From Rhodopseudomonas palustris (GTDB lineage: Bacteria; Pseudomonadota; Alphaproteobacteria; Rhizobiales; Xanthobacteraceae): DNA of 64,000 bases. This document shows, in pieces, positions 8,979-15,969 of this stretch. Position 1 is the first letter of the stretch. Every line of letters starts with the position of its first letter. The DNA lies in contig NZ_CP041387.1 of assembly GCF_007005445.1 (NCBI RefSeq), forward strand, positions 3,983,501 through 4,047,500. Reading direction: 5' to 3'. Made by a program: the position numbers and the translations under genes. Below the pieces are notes generated by a model. It was not told the DNA's origin. It saw nothing but the letters and a program-made list of their open reading frames with translations, and did not search any database.

Positions 8979-10247
8979 TCACCTTATGGCCGAGATCAGG
9001 GTGTCGTACATCTCGTTCACCGCCGAGATCACCTGCGACGCTGCCGAATACGCCTGCTGCGCCGAGATCATGCTGCTGAATTCGGTGTTGGTGTCGGACG
9101 TCGACGCTTCCAGCACGCCGCCCTCGATGCTGCCGGCGCCGTTGGTCCCGGAAAGCTGAACCACGGCGGTCCCCGACGCCAGAGTCGCAGCGTACATGCC
9201 GTTGTCCTTGGCCTCGAGCTGGTCAGCCGCAGCGAAGGTGGCGACCGGCACCTTGTAGATCGTGGTGGTCTTGCCGTTTGAGTAGGTTGCACTGACCGTA
9301 CCGTCGTCGCCGATCGCGATACTCGACAGCTTGCCGTAAGCCATGCCGTCGGATTCGATGCTGGTGAGGTCGACGGCCGGGGTGGTTGCACCGGACGAGT
9401 ACTGAGTGAGACCGTCGGTGCCACCAGCAGTGCCGAGATCCATGGTGATGACGCTGTCGGCCGCGCCGTTGGTCCAGCCGGTCACGCTGATCGTCGCCGG
9501 GCTCGGGTTGGTGCTCGCCAAGGAGCCGTCGCTGTTGAAGCTGACGGCGATTGATCCCGACACCGTTCCGGTCGCGGTCGCGGTGTTCGAGGCGAGGGTG
9601 GGATTGGCGAAGGTCGCCGTCCAGCTGTTCTCCGCCGTCTTGGTCCAGGTGATCTGCATCGAATTCGCCGTGCCGAGCGAATCGTACAGCGACATCGACG
9701 TGGTGAAGGTGTCGTTGACCGCGGCGTCGGCCGGAAGGTTGGCGGCGACGGTGGTCGTCGTGGTGGCGCTGCCGCTGGTGGCTGCGACACTGGTGTCGAT
9801 CGGCACCATCGTGTCGGCGCTGGCGCCGCCCACCACGTTGCCGTCGGCGTCGGTGCGCCAGCCAAGCAGATAAGCGCCGGAGGCGTTGACCAGATAGCCG
9901 CTGTTGTCGAGCGTGAACGAGCCACCGCGGGTGTACAGCGTGGTGCCGCCCGTGACCGCCGTCGTCACCGGAAAGAAACCGTTTCCGGAAATGCCGATAT
10001 CGGTCGAACTGGTGGTGGTGGTGAGCAGCCCCTGCGTGGTGATGTTGGACCTGGCCAACACCGTGACGCCGCCGGACGAATAGGTGCTGGCGCCGGACGC
10101 GGCGGTGACCAACTGGCTGAACGACGCCGAGGTCGTCTTGTAGCCGACGGTCTGGGAATTGGCGATGTTGTCGCTGATCATCGCCAGCGACTGGCTCTGC
10201 GCGTTGAGCGCGGAGATTGCGGACGACAGGGCTCCGGTCAGACTCAT
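8979..10247 (-). CDS. flgE: Flagellar hook protein FlgE
   Basis: A 422-residue hook protein. The N-terminus MSLTGALSSAISALNAQSQS and the rod/hook signature SDNIANSQTVGYKTT (about residues 25-39) followed by GISGNGFFPV are diagnostic. The C-terminus carries the conserved Gly-rich turn and the amphipathic SQVISAVNEMYDTLISA helix. FlgE polymerises into the universal joint between rod and filament. It follows flgD by 18 nt, as expected since FlgD caps the growing hook. The length is near that of the enteric protein and shorter than some hook proteins of lateral flagella. Confidence 0.95.
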   Translation of the reverse strand: MSLTGALSSAISALNAQSQSLAMISDNIANSQTVGYKTTSASFSQLVTAASGASTYSSGGVTVLARSNITTQGLLTTTTSSTDIGISGNGFFPVTTAVTGGTTLYTRGGSFTLDNSGYLVNASGAYLLGWRTDADGNVVGGASADTMVPIDTSVAATSGSATTTTTVAANLPADAAVNDTFTTSMSLYDSLGTANSMQITWTKTAENSWTATFANPTLASNTATATGTVSGSIAVSFNSDGSLASTNPSPATISVTGWTNGAADSVITMDLGTAGGTDGLTQYSSGATTPAVDLTSIESDGMAYGKLSSIAIGDDGTVSATYSNGKTTTIYKVPVATFAAADQLEAKDNGMYAATLASGTAVVQLSGTNGAGSIEGGVLEASTSDTNTEFSSMISAQQAYSAASQVISAVNEMYDTLISAIR

Positions 10248-10265
10248 CTCGAGACTCCGAACTGA

Positions 10266-10934
10266 TTACGAGGAGACGCCGATGACGCTGGAGACGGCGA
10301 CGGAGGTGTTGCCGATCTTCAGCATCGCGGTGCCGGACGAGCTGTCGATCCCGGTGACGGTGCCGGTCACGGTGGTGTAGCCGTAGACCGAGTTGCCGGA
10401 TGAATCGGTGGCGGTCACCGCCAGCGAGTACGCACCTCCGTCCGCGAGCTGCGTGCCGGACGTCGTGGTGCCGTCCCAGGTGAAGCTGTTACTACCGGCC
10501 GCAGTGGTGCCGTCGCCGGACCAGACGACGTTGCCGGAGGAGTCCGATATCTGGAGCTTGACGCTGGAGGCCGCCGAATTCAGCGAGTAGCCGAAGGTGA
10601 TCGAGCCGTTCTCCAACGTCCCCGAGTCCGCCTTGGCGGTGACCGTCTGGCCGATGTAGTTCGACGAATTCAGCGTCAGCAGGCTGTTCAACGATGCCGT
10701 GAGCGAGCTGAGATTGCTGTTCAGGGCCTGCTGTTGTTCGAAATTAGCATACGATGTGAGTTGCGAGACGAAATCGTTGGTATCGGTCGGCTCCAGCGGA
10801 TTCTGATTCTGTAGCTGGGTCACAAGCAGAGTGAGGAAGTCATTGGAGGTCAGCGTCGACGAGGCGGTCGATGACAATGTCGTGGTGGCGCTCGTGCTCG
10901 CGTAGGCGGACGAGGTTGTGGCAGCGACGCTCAT
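10266..10934 (-). CDS. flgD: Flagellar hook-capping protein FlgD
   Basis: A 222-residue protein with the FlgD N-terminal signature: NDFLTLLVTQLQNQNPLEP followed by TNDFVSQLTSYANFEQQ (about residues 29-70). A C-terminal Ig-like/tudor region includes the VWSGDGTTAAGSNSFTWDG stretch typical of FlgD. It forms the scaffold on which FlgE polymerises. It is the first gene of a tight minus-strand run (flgD-flgE-94aa-flgN-like-flgK-flgL). A 12-bp motif at 11010-11021, also found upstream of the ECF sigma gene, lies 75 nt upstream of the start. Confidence 0.93.
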   Translation of the reverse strand: MSVAATTSSAYASTSATTTLSSTASSTLTSNDFLTLLVTQLQNQNPLEPTDTNDFVSQLTSYANFEQQQALNSNLSSLTASLNSLLTLNSSNYIGQTVTAKADSGTLENGSITFGYSLNSAASSVKLQISDSSGNVVWSGDGTTAAGSNSFTWDGTTTSGTQLADGGAYSLAVTATDSSGNSVYGYTTVTGTVTGIDSSSGTAMLKIGNTSVAVSSVIGVSS

Positions 10935-11009
10935 GGCAAGCTCCGGCGCGCACCGGCACGCTGTGCCGGATCGGCAATCGGTTGATGTCGTGAATGGAGA
11001 ACCCGTTCG

Positions 11010-11021
11010 AGATTGAAACGG
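11010..11021 (-). promoter_or_regulatory. Shared 12-bp motif upstream of flgD
   Basis: On the minus strand the sequence is CCGTTTCAATCT. An identical 12-mer occurs at 15422-15433, upstream of the ECF sigma gene. Both copies follow a short CGCG-rich stretch, point in the direction of transcription, and lie 44-76 nt from the start codon. This suggests a shared sigma-factor -35 element or activator site; no clear common -10 element could be aligned. Confidence 0.4.
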
Positions 11022-11180
11022 ATGGGCGCGCGAGATCAGGCAGGTTTTCTGCGCGCCGGCCGCCGGGAAATTGCGAGCGGCGACATCCGGCGCTGCACGC
11101 CCGGCGCCTCGCGCGATGCCTCACGGCAGCGCGGCGGCGATCGATTCAGAAACGTTGCTTTGGGAAAGTGTCGGAACCGC

Positions 11181-11477
11181 TCAACCCGGATCCCGATCGG
11201 TGCGGCGCGGCGACAGCGCATTCGGGGTTGCGGACGAATCGCTGCGTTCGCGGCGAACGCGATCCATGATGCGGTCGACCAGACCGTCGGGCGCGGCGAC
11301 CGGCGAGGGGCTCAGCAGGCGTCGCAGCCGCTGCGCATCGGCGAGCGCGGCGCGGGCGGGTTCAGAGTCGCGCAGCAGCAATTCGGCGTCCTGACGCTGC
11401 TGGTCGGGCCAGCGCGACAGATCATCGCCAAGTCGATCGAGCAGATTCTGGAAATCCGCAGCGTCCATCATCTGCAT
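11181..11477 (-). CDS. Conserved-looking 98-aa protein, possible sigma-factor partner
   Basis: A 98-residue soluble protein with the segment LLDRLGDDLSRWPDQQRQDA near residues 11-30, then regularly spaced Leu/Ala helices (SEPARAALADAQRLRRLL) and a basic tail. I recall small proteins with a 'Leu-Asp-Arg-x-Gly-x-Asp-Leu-Ser-Arg-Trp-Pro' motif from alphaproteobacteria, often beside ECF sigma genes; this is from memory and not a database result. Here the ECF gene is 3.2 kb upstream, with fliC, fliD and fliS between. The gene lies between fliS (119 nt upstream) and flgD. No signal peptide or membrane segment is visible. Confidence 0.55.
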   Translation of the reverse strand: MQMMDAADFQNLLDRLGDDLSRWPDQQRQDAELLLRDSEPARAALADAQRLRRLLSPSPVAAPDGLVDRIMDRVRRERSDSSATPNALSPRRTDRDPG

Positions 11478-11596
11478 CCCATTCTGGGGAGGATTTGTGA
11501 CCGGTTCGGGTCACCAATGTGCAGAGATTTAGCAGATCGCGATTGACGGAATCTTAAGCAAGCCGGGCCGCGAAAAAAGTCCGTACCTCCACGGGG

Positions 11597-12001
11597 TCAG
11601 CGCTGCGGCGGCGCACGGTCGGGGCCGGCCGCCACCGCCCGCCACGCATCGCGAAGCTCGGTGAGTCCGGTGATGATCCGATCGTAGCGCGCCTTGGCGT
11701 CGGGACGGCCGTAGGACGTCAGGCTGGCCATGATCAGCGCGTGATAGGCGGTGAACAGCCGCTCGCCCACCGCGGAGCCGCGGTTCAGGTCGAGGTGATG
11801 GCTGAGCCCGCGCAGGATCGTGACCGCCCGCATCAAATGCGCGTGGCATTCCTCGAAACGCTTCTGCTCCGCGGCGAGCACGGACCGGCGCAACGACAGA
11901 ATCGTCCCGTCGATCAGCATGATCACGGCCTGCAGCGGCGGAACCGTCACTGCGGCGCGCTGGTAGAGCTGGGTGGCGAGTTGTGTGTTCGGATAGGCCA
12001 T
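11597..12001 (-). CDS. fliS: Flagellin export chaperone FliS
   Basis: A 134-residue helical protein starting MAYPNTQLATQLYQRAAV, with the FliS hallmark (Tyr-x-x-x-x-V, then a hydrophobic LQAVIMLIDGTILSLRR helix). FliS binds the C-terminal helix of flagellin in the cytoplasm and prevents its premature polymerisation before export. The gene starts 2 nt after the fliD stop, so the two are probably translationally coupled. FliS and FliD are not universal in alphaproteobacteria, where FlaF/FlbT often act instead, so this points to a filament system of the FliC-FliD-FliS type. Confidence 0.88.
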   Translation of the reverse strand: MAYPNTQLATQLYQRAAVTVPPLQAVIMLIDGTILSLRRSVLAAEQKRFEECHAHLMRAVTILRGLSHHLDLNRGSAVGERLFTAYHALIMASLTSYGRPDAKARYDRIITGLTELRDAWRAVAAGPDRAPPQR

Positions 12002-12003
12002 AA

Positions 12004-13698
12004 TCAGTCGCTGCTGGCGTTGAGGAGGGCTTTGAGGTAGTCCAACGTGGAGTTCGCGGACTCGATCGCAGCCTGATACTTGGCGTAGCGGAGCCGGAGG
12101 TTCTCTTCAAAGGTGGCGGCGGCCGACTTGATGGTATCGGCACGTTCCTGCAGCGTATCGTTCTGGCTCTGCAGATCGCTGATCAGCGTCTGAAGGCTCC
12201 CCGATGTACTGTTCGAGGCGTTGCTGGCGATCGAAGTCAGCATCGCCGCGATGCCGGTCGAGGCGGTCACCGTGATCGACTCCGAGCTGGTGCCCCGGAA
12301 GGTGAACGCAATGCCGGCGTAGTCGGTGCCGGCGGCGCCGATGATCGATTTGCCGCTGATGGTGAACAGGCTGCTGTCGCCGTTGACCGAGACCGAGCTC
12401 ACTGCCCCGCTGCTGTCGACCTCGATGTCCAGCGTGAACGAGGAGGGCGGTGAGACATTGGTGTTGATCACGCTCAGGCTGCTGGATGACGGTGTCAACT
12501 GCGTGCTCAGGAGCGCGATCACGCCGTCGAGGTTGCTCGACAGCGTCGAGGCCAGCGTCGAACTGTCCAGCGACAATTCGTTGCTGCTGTCGAACGTCAG
12601 GCCGAGATCGGCCAGGGACAGCCCCCCGACCGTCGCGTTCAGTGCCGCCGAGATCTGCGTCATCAGATCGCGCAGTGTGCTATCGCCGAACAGCACGGCT
12701 TCGTCGCTGGCGGTGCCGTCGCTACTGGTCGCCTGCTGTCCAACGATGAATTCGCGCACGGCGTTGTAGTCAGTGACGAATTGTTCGATGGCTGCGACGA
12801 TGGCGTCGGCGTCCGGCTCGATGTCGAAGTTGATCGACGCTCCGCTCGGGGTAGCCTGCAACAGATTGAAAGTGACGCCGTCGAGCACGTCGTCGATATC
12901 ATTGCTGTCGCGGCTGATCGTAATGCCGTCGAGGGTGATGATCGCCGGCTGCGGCTGCTGGATCTCGTTGGCGAACGCCCCGGACTCGTCGGTGATCCCG
13001 AGCGCGGTCATCGCGTCGGTCCCGGACACCACGCTGGTCTCGATCGCCGCGTTGTCGACCGAGGCCGAAAGCAGCAACTCGTAGCTCGTGCTCGACACCT
13101 TGATCACCGAGGCCTGGACGTTGGTGGTCGCGCTTTGGGCATTGATCGCGCTGGCGATGTCGGCCAGCGACATGCCCTCGGTGACGCTGATGTCGACGCT
13201 GTCTCCGCCTTCGACGCCGATCGAGAACACGCCGCTGTAGCCGAGAGCTACTGTCTTGTCGGCGACGCTGGTGCCGAGCACCTTGTGGGCGGTCGCGACC
13301 TGAGTGATGGTCAGCGTGTGATCGCCGGTCACTGCACCGTCGTCGATCGACATCGACAACACCGAGCTGGCAGAAACGTCGCCGGTCGTGCTGATGGTGG
13401 CGGCGCGCGCGGCGAACGCGCTGCCGGACAGCGAATTGATGATCGAGCTGGCGAGACTCTTGGTGTTGGTCGCCAGCGTGTCCAGGAGACCCTGGAGCTC
13501 CTGATAGGCCGTGACCTTGGCCTCGTTGGCGGTGATCTTGGTTTCGATGCTGTCCGCCCGCGCGGTTTTGGCGCCGACAGCGGCTTCGATCAGCGTGTCC
13601 CAATTGATGCTGGTCGAGTTGCTGGTCCCGGTGGTGGTGATGGTGGCGGAGTTGGCGATCGAAGCGGCGCTGCTGGTGCTGCTGCTGACGGACGTCAT
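12004..13698 (-). CDS. fliD: Flagellar filament cap protein FliD (HAP2)
   Basis: A 564-residue hook-associated protein 2 that caps the filament and inserts flagellin subunits. It has an N-terminal FliD domain (NWDTLIEAAVGAKTARADSI around residues 28-47, then heptads with YQELQGLLDTLATNTKSLA) and a C-terminal FliD domain with coiled coil, ending SNSTLDYLKALLNASSD. The middle is Ser/Thr/Asp-rich. The open frame continues 92 codons upstream, but the ATG at 13698 fits the family and has GGAG about 10 nt upstream. It lies 67 nt downstream of fliC and directly before fliS. Confidence 0.92.
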   Translation of the reverse strand: MTSVSSSTSSAASIANSATITTTGTSNSTSINWDTLIEAAVGAKTARADSIETKITANEAKVTAYQELQGLLDTLATNTKSLASSIINSLSGSAFAARAATISTTGDVSASSVLSMSIDDGAVTGDHTLTITQVATAHKVLGTSVADKTVALGYSGVFSIGVEGGDSVDISVTEGMSLADIASAINAQSATTNVQASVIKVSSTSYELLLSASVDNAAIETSVVSGTDAMTALGITDESGAFANEIQQPQPAIITLDGITISRDSNDIDDVLDGVTFNLLQATPSGASINFDIEPDADAIVAAIEQFVTDYNAVREFIVGQQATSSDGTASDEAVLFGDSTLRDLMTQISAALNATVGGLSLADLGLTFDSSNELSLDSSTLASTLSSNLDGVIALLSTQLTPSSSSLSVINTNVSPPSSFTLDIEVDSSGAVSSVSVNGDSSLFTISGKSIIGAAGTDYAGIAFTFRGTSSESITVTASTGIAAMLTSIASNASNSTSGSLQTLISDLQSQNDTLQERADTIKSAAATFEENLRLRYAKYQAAIESANSTLDYLKALLNASSD

Positions 13699-13765
13699 GC
13701 GATGATGCTCCGCTGGAGTGAAGCGGACCGCACCGGGCGGCCCGCTTTCGGTCGTGGAGCTGCGA

Positions 13766-14581
13766 TCAGTTGAGCAGCTTGAGCAGATACTGCGGCATCT
13801 GGTTGGCTGCGGACTCGGCGGCGACCGCAGCCTGGACCTTGACTTCGGCCGAAGCCAGCTTGGCCTGCTCGGAGGCGATGTCGACGTCGGCGATCGCCGA
13901 ATTGGCGGCTTCGAGGTTCTCCGATTGGGTCGAGATCGAGTCCGACGAAAAATTGAAGCGCGACTCCAGCGCACCGATCGAGGCCCGCGCCGAGGACACG
14001 GTGTCGATCGCGGCGTCGAGCGCGGTCAGCGCCGTGGTGGCGCCGGCCTGGGTAGCCACGCTCAGCGCGTTGACGCCGAGCGTCGCCGAAGTGAGGTCGC
14101 TGAGCGACACCGAGATAGTGTCCGTGGTCGAGGTGCCGACCATGATCGAGGTGGTGGTGAAGTCACCGTTGAGCAGACTGGTCCCGCTGTAGCGGGTGCC
14201 GCTGGCGATGCTGTCGATCTGCGAGATCAACTGCGAGAATTCCGACTGGATGTAGCCGCGGCTGTCATCGGTGACGTTGCCGGACGACGCCTGGGTCGCC
14301 AGCGATTTCATGCGCGCCAGGATGTCGCTGATGTTGGAGGCGCCGCCGTCGGCGGTCTGCAGGATCGAGGTGGCCTGCGAGGCGTTGGTGGCGGCCTGCT
14401 GCAGCGTGGTGATGTCGGAAGAGATTCGGGTCGAGATTGCGAGGCCTGCGGCGTCGTCGGAAGCCTTGTTGATCCGCGAGCCGCTCGACAGCTTTGCCAG
14501 CGAGCTCGACTCCTGTGCGGAGTTGACGTTGAGGAAACGCACCGCGGTGTTGGCGGCTGTGTTGGTGGAGATGACGGGCAT
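13766..14581 (-). CDS. fliC: Flagellin
   Basis: A short flagellin of 271 residues. The conserved N-terminal D0/D1 part reads MPVISTNTAANTAVRFLN, then SSGSRINKASDDAAGLAIST, and the C-terminus has the ANSAIADVDIASEQAKLA helix and ends MPQYLLKLLN. The variable surface domain is almost absent, giving a minimal filament subunit. The start at 14581 is preceded by AAGGAG; the open frame has 17 extra codons upstream without homology. The product is exported by the flagellar type III system. It sits directly downstream of the ECF sigma gene (140 nt), which suggests but does not prove control by that sigma factor. Confidence 0.95.
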   Translation of the reverse strand: MPVISTNTAANTAVRFLNVNSAQESSSLAKLSSGSRINKASDDAAGLAISTRISSDITTLQQAATNASQATSILQTADGGASNISDILARMKSLATQASSGNVTDDSRGYIQSEFSQLISQIDSIASGTRYSGTSLLNGDFTTTSIMVGTSTTDTISVSLSDLTSATLGVNALSVATQAGATTALTALDAAIDTVSSARASIGALESRFNFSSDSISTQSENLEAANSAIADVDIASEQAKLASAEVKVQAAVAAESAANQMPQYLLKLLN

Positions 14582-14721
14582 CTGCTCGCTCCTTCGGATG
14601 ATGCGGCGGCGCCTGCCGCCTGTCGGGGACACTCCCGGACGCGGGGCGCCCCTCGTCCGCTGCGTACAACGGACGGCCCCCGCCGATCAGGCGGACGGCG
14701 ATGACGGCGGACGAAGTATGG

Positions 14722-15378
14722 TTAGTAATCGGTGAAGATGTGCCGAATGTCGCGTTCGTTCCGGCGCAGCAGATCGCGTAGTTGCTGTCGGCCGCGCTTG
14801 AGCAGGGACTCCACCGCGGACACCGTGGTCTCCATCACGTCGGCGATCTCGCGATTGCTCATGTTCTCGTGGTACGAAAGAATCACCGCGATGCGCTGCT
14901 GCTCGGGGAGCTGCTGCATCGCGCGTTCCAGCAGGATGGTGACCTCGTCGCGCTGGATCGTCGAGACCGCGTCGGGCTGGGTGTCGGCGGGCTCTGGCAC
15001 GGCTTCGACATTGTCGGTGCGCGGCTGGCGATGCAGGTCGATGCAGCGATTGGTAACCACGCGATAAAGCCAGGTGGAGAACTTGGCGCGGCCGTGCTCC
15101 CACTGTCCGCGCCGCGTCCAGACTTTCAGCATGGTGTCCTGCACGACGTCCTCGGCATCGTCGCGATTGCCCAGAATCCGCAGCGCAACGCTGAAAGCTC
15201 GATCGATGTGGCGCTCGACGAGACGGCGAAACGCGCCCTCGTCGTCGTTCGCGAGCCTATCGAGCAGTTCGTCGTCTTCGTCGCGCGGGCGCGCGCCGGT
15301 GATCGGCATGTCGATCGCAGGCGAGGTCATCTGCTGTGCGACCTCGACCGGAATGCTGATATCGAGCGCATAGGCCAT
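14722..15378 (-). CDS. ECF-family RNA polymerase sigma factor
   Basis: A 218-residue ECF (group 4) sigma factor with only sigma-2 and sigma-4 domains. The sigma-2 region includes ALRILGNRDDAEDVVQDTML (about residues 65-84) and the FSTWLYRVVTNRCIDLHR helix that reads the -10 element. The sigma-4 helix-turn-helix is MSNREIADVMETTVSAVESL (about residues 171-190). The ATG at 15378 has GGGAGATAGGA upstream. No anti-sigma factor with a membrane segment or zinc motif is next to it, which is unusual. It sits at the head of the fliC-fliD-fliS-flg run and is divergent from a glycosyltransferase-like gene. Confidence 0.93.
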   Translation of the reverse strand: MAYALDISIPVEVAQQMTSPAIDMPITGARPRDEDDELLDRLANDDEGAFRRLVERHIDRAFSVALRILGNRDDAEDVVQDTMLKVWTRRGQWEHGRAKFSTWLYRVVTNRCIDLHRQPRTDNVEAVPEPADTQPDAVSTIQRDEVTILLERAMQQLPEQQRIAVILSYHENMSNREIADVMETTVSAVESLLKRGRQQLRDLLRRNERDIRHIFTDY

Positions 15379-15421
15379 TCCTATCTCCCGACCCGTTGTG
15401 CCGAGCTTATGACGGCGTCGA

Positions 15422-15433
15422 AGATTGAAACGG
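15422..15433 (-). promoter_or_regulatory. Shared 12-bp motif upstream of the ECF sigma gene
   Basis: Minus-strand CCGTTTCAATCT, 44 nt upstream of the ECF start codon. It is identical to the motif upstream of flgD at 11010-11021. If it is the -35 element recognised by this ECF factor, the sigma gene would be autoregulated and flgD a direct target; that is inference. Confidence 0.4.
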
Positions 15434-15484
15434 GCTCGCGGGCGAAACCAGGCGGACGAATTTCATCGATTGACCAATGACTTA

Positions 15485-15526
15485 GGCGGAATATTTTGCC
15501 GGGTCGGCGGCAATATTTGCCGACTC
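15485..15526. repeat. Two tandem 21-bp near-palindromic units upstream of the ECF sigma gene
   Basis: Two adjacent 21-bp units share the frame GGCGG-N5-TTTGCCG-N2-TC closely (15 of 21 positions identical); the second contains the near-palindrome GGCAATATTTGCC. A 21-bp period is two helical turns, a spacing typical of cooperative binding sites. The GG/GC spacing does not fit a sigma-54 promoter. The units lie 107-148 nt upstream of the ECF start and about 440 nt upstream of the glycosyltransferase-like gene. The surrounding region 15379-15778 holds no gene I can support; it also contains a palindrome at 15642-15658. Confidence 0.45.
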
Positions 15527-15641
15527 CAAGGTGCCGCGCAGGAGCGTTGGCGTAACCTGAAACGTCGACCGTGGCGACGACGAACGAGCGGTGACGGAAC
15601 CACCACTGAAATCCATCGAACGTCATCCACCGTCCGCGTCT

Positions 15642-15658
15642 GCGACCGGACCGGTCGC
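15642..15658. promoter_or_regulatory. 17-bp palindrome GCGACCGG-A-CCGGTCGC
   Basis: A perfect palindrome with 8-bp arms around one central base. It lies in the 590-bp non-coding stretch between the divergent ECF sigma gene and the glycosyltransferase-like gene, 121 nt upstream of the small ORF at 15779. It could be an operator; in DNA this GC-rich, chance is possible. Confidence 0.25.
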
Positions 15659-15778
15659 TCCAGATCGTTCTCATCGTTGCGATCACTGTCTCGCGCGGCA
15701 CTCGGGAGTACTTTCCGATTCGACGTGGTCGACGCTATCGCAGATGCACCGATCGATAGTTAAGAGAAAGGACCAGTC

Positions 15779-15877
15779 ATGCATTATGTCGTGACGCCGC
15801 GAGCGCGGGTTGCGTTCAACGCAGATGTGGTAACGACCAGAAATACGACAGACAAACTCAGCAACGAATCGAAGTGA
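15779..15877 (+). CDS. Possible 32-aa small protein
   Basis: A short ORF, MHYVVTPRARVAFNADVVTT continuing for 12 more polar residues to a TGA stop at 15875. It is preceded by a fair ribosome-binding site (AGAAAGGA, about 6 nt before the ATG). The composition (balanced, polar, no long hydrophobic stretch) is unlike a random high-GC frame, and the codons are plausible. It lies 92 nt upstream of the glycosyltransferase-like gene and may be a leader or small protein of that unit. I do not recognise it, and the evidence is limited to the RBS and composition. Confidence 0.3.
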   Translation: MHYVVTPRARVAFNADVVTTRNTTDKLSNESK

Positions 15878-15969
15878 TCGTCGTCGAACGACGGCTCGCT
15901 CCACAACATCGCCGCCCGAAATCGAGCGTTCGGCCGTACCATTGTCGACATAGTCTGAAAGACTCGGCG

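Noticed and set aside
15485..15526. Sigma-54 promoter in the tandem 21-bp units
   Set aside because: The distance between the GG and GC dinucleotides is not that needed for -24/-12 elements in either unit.
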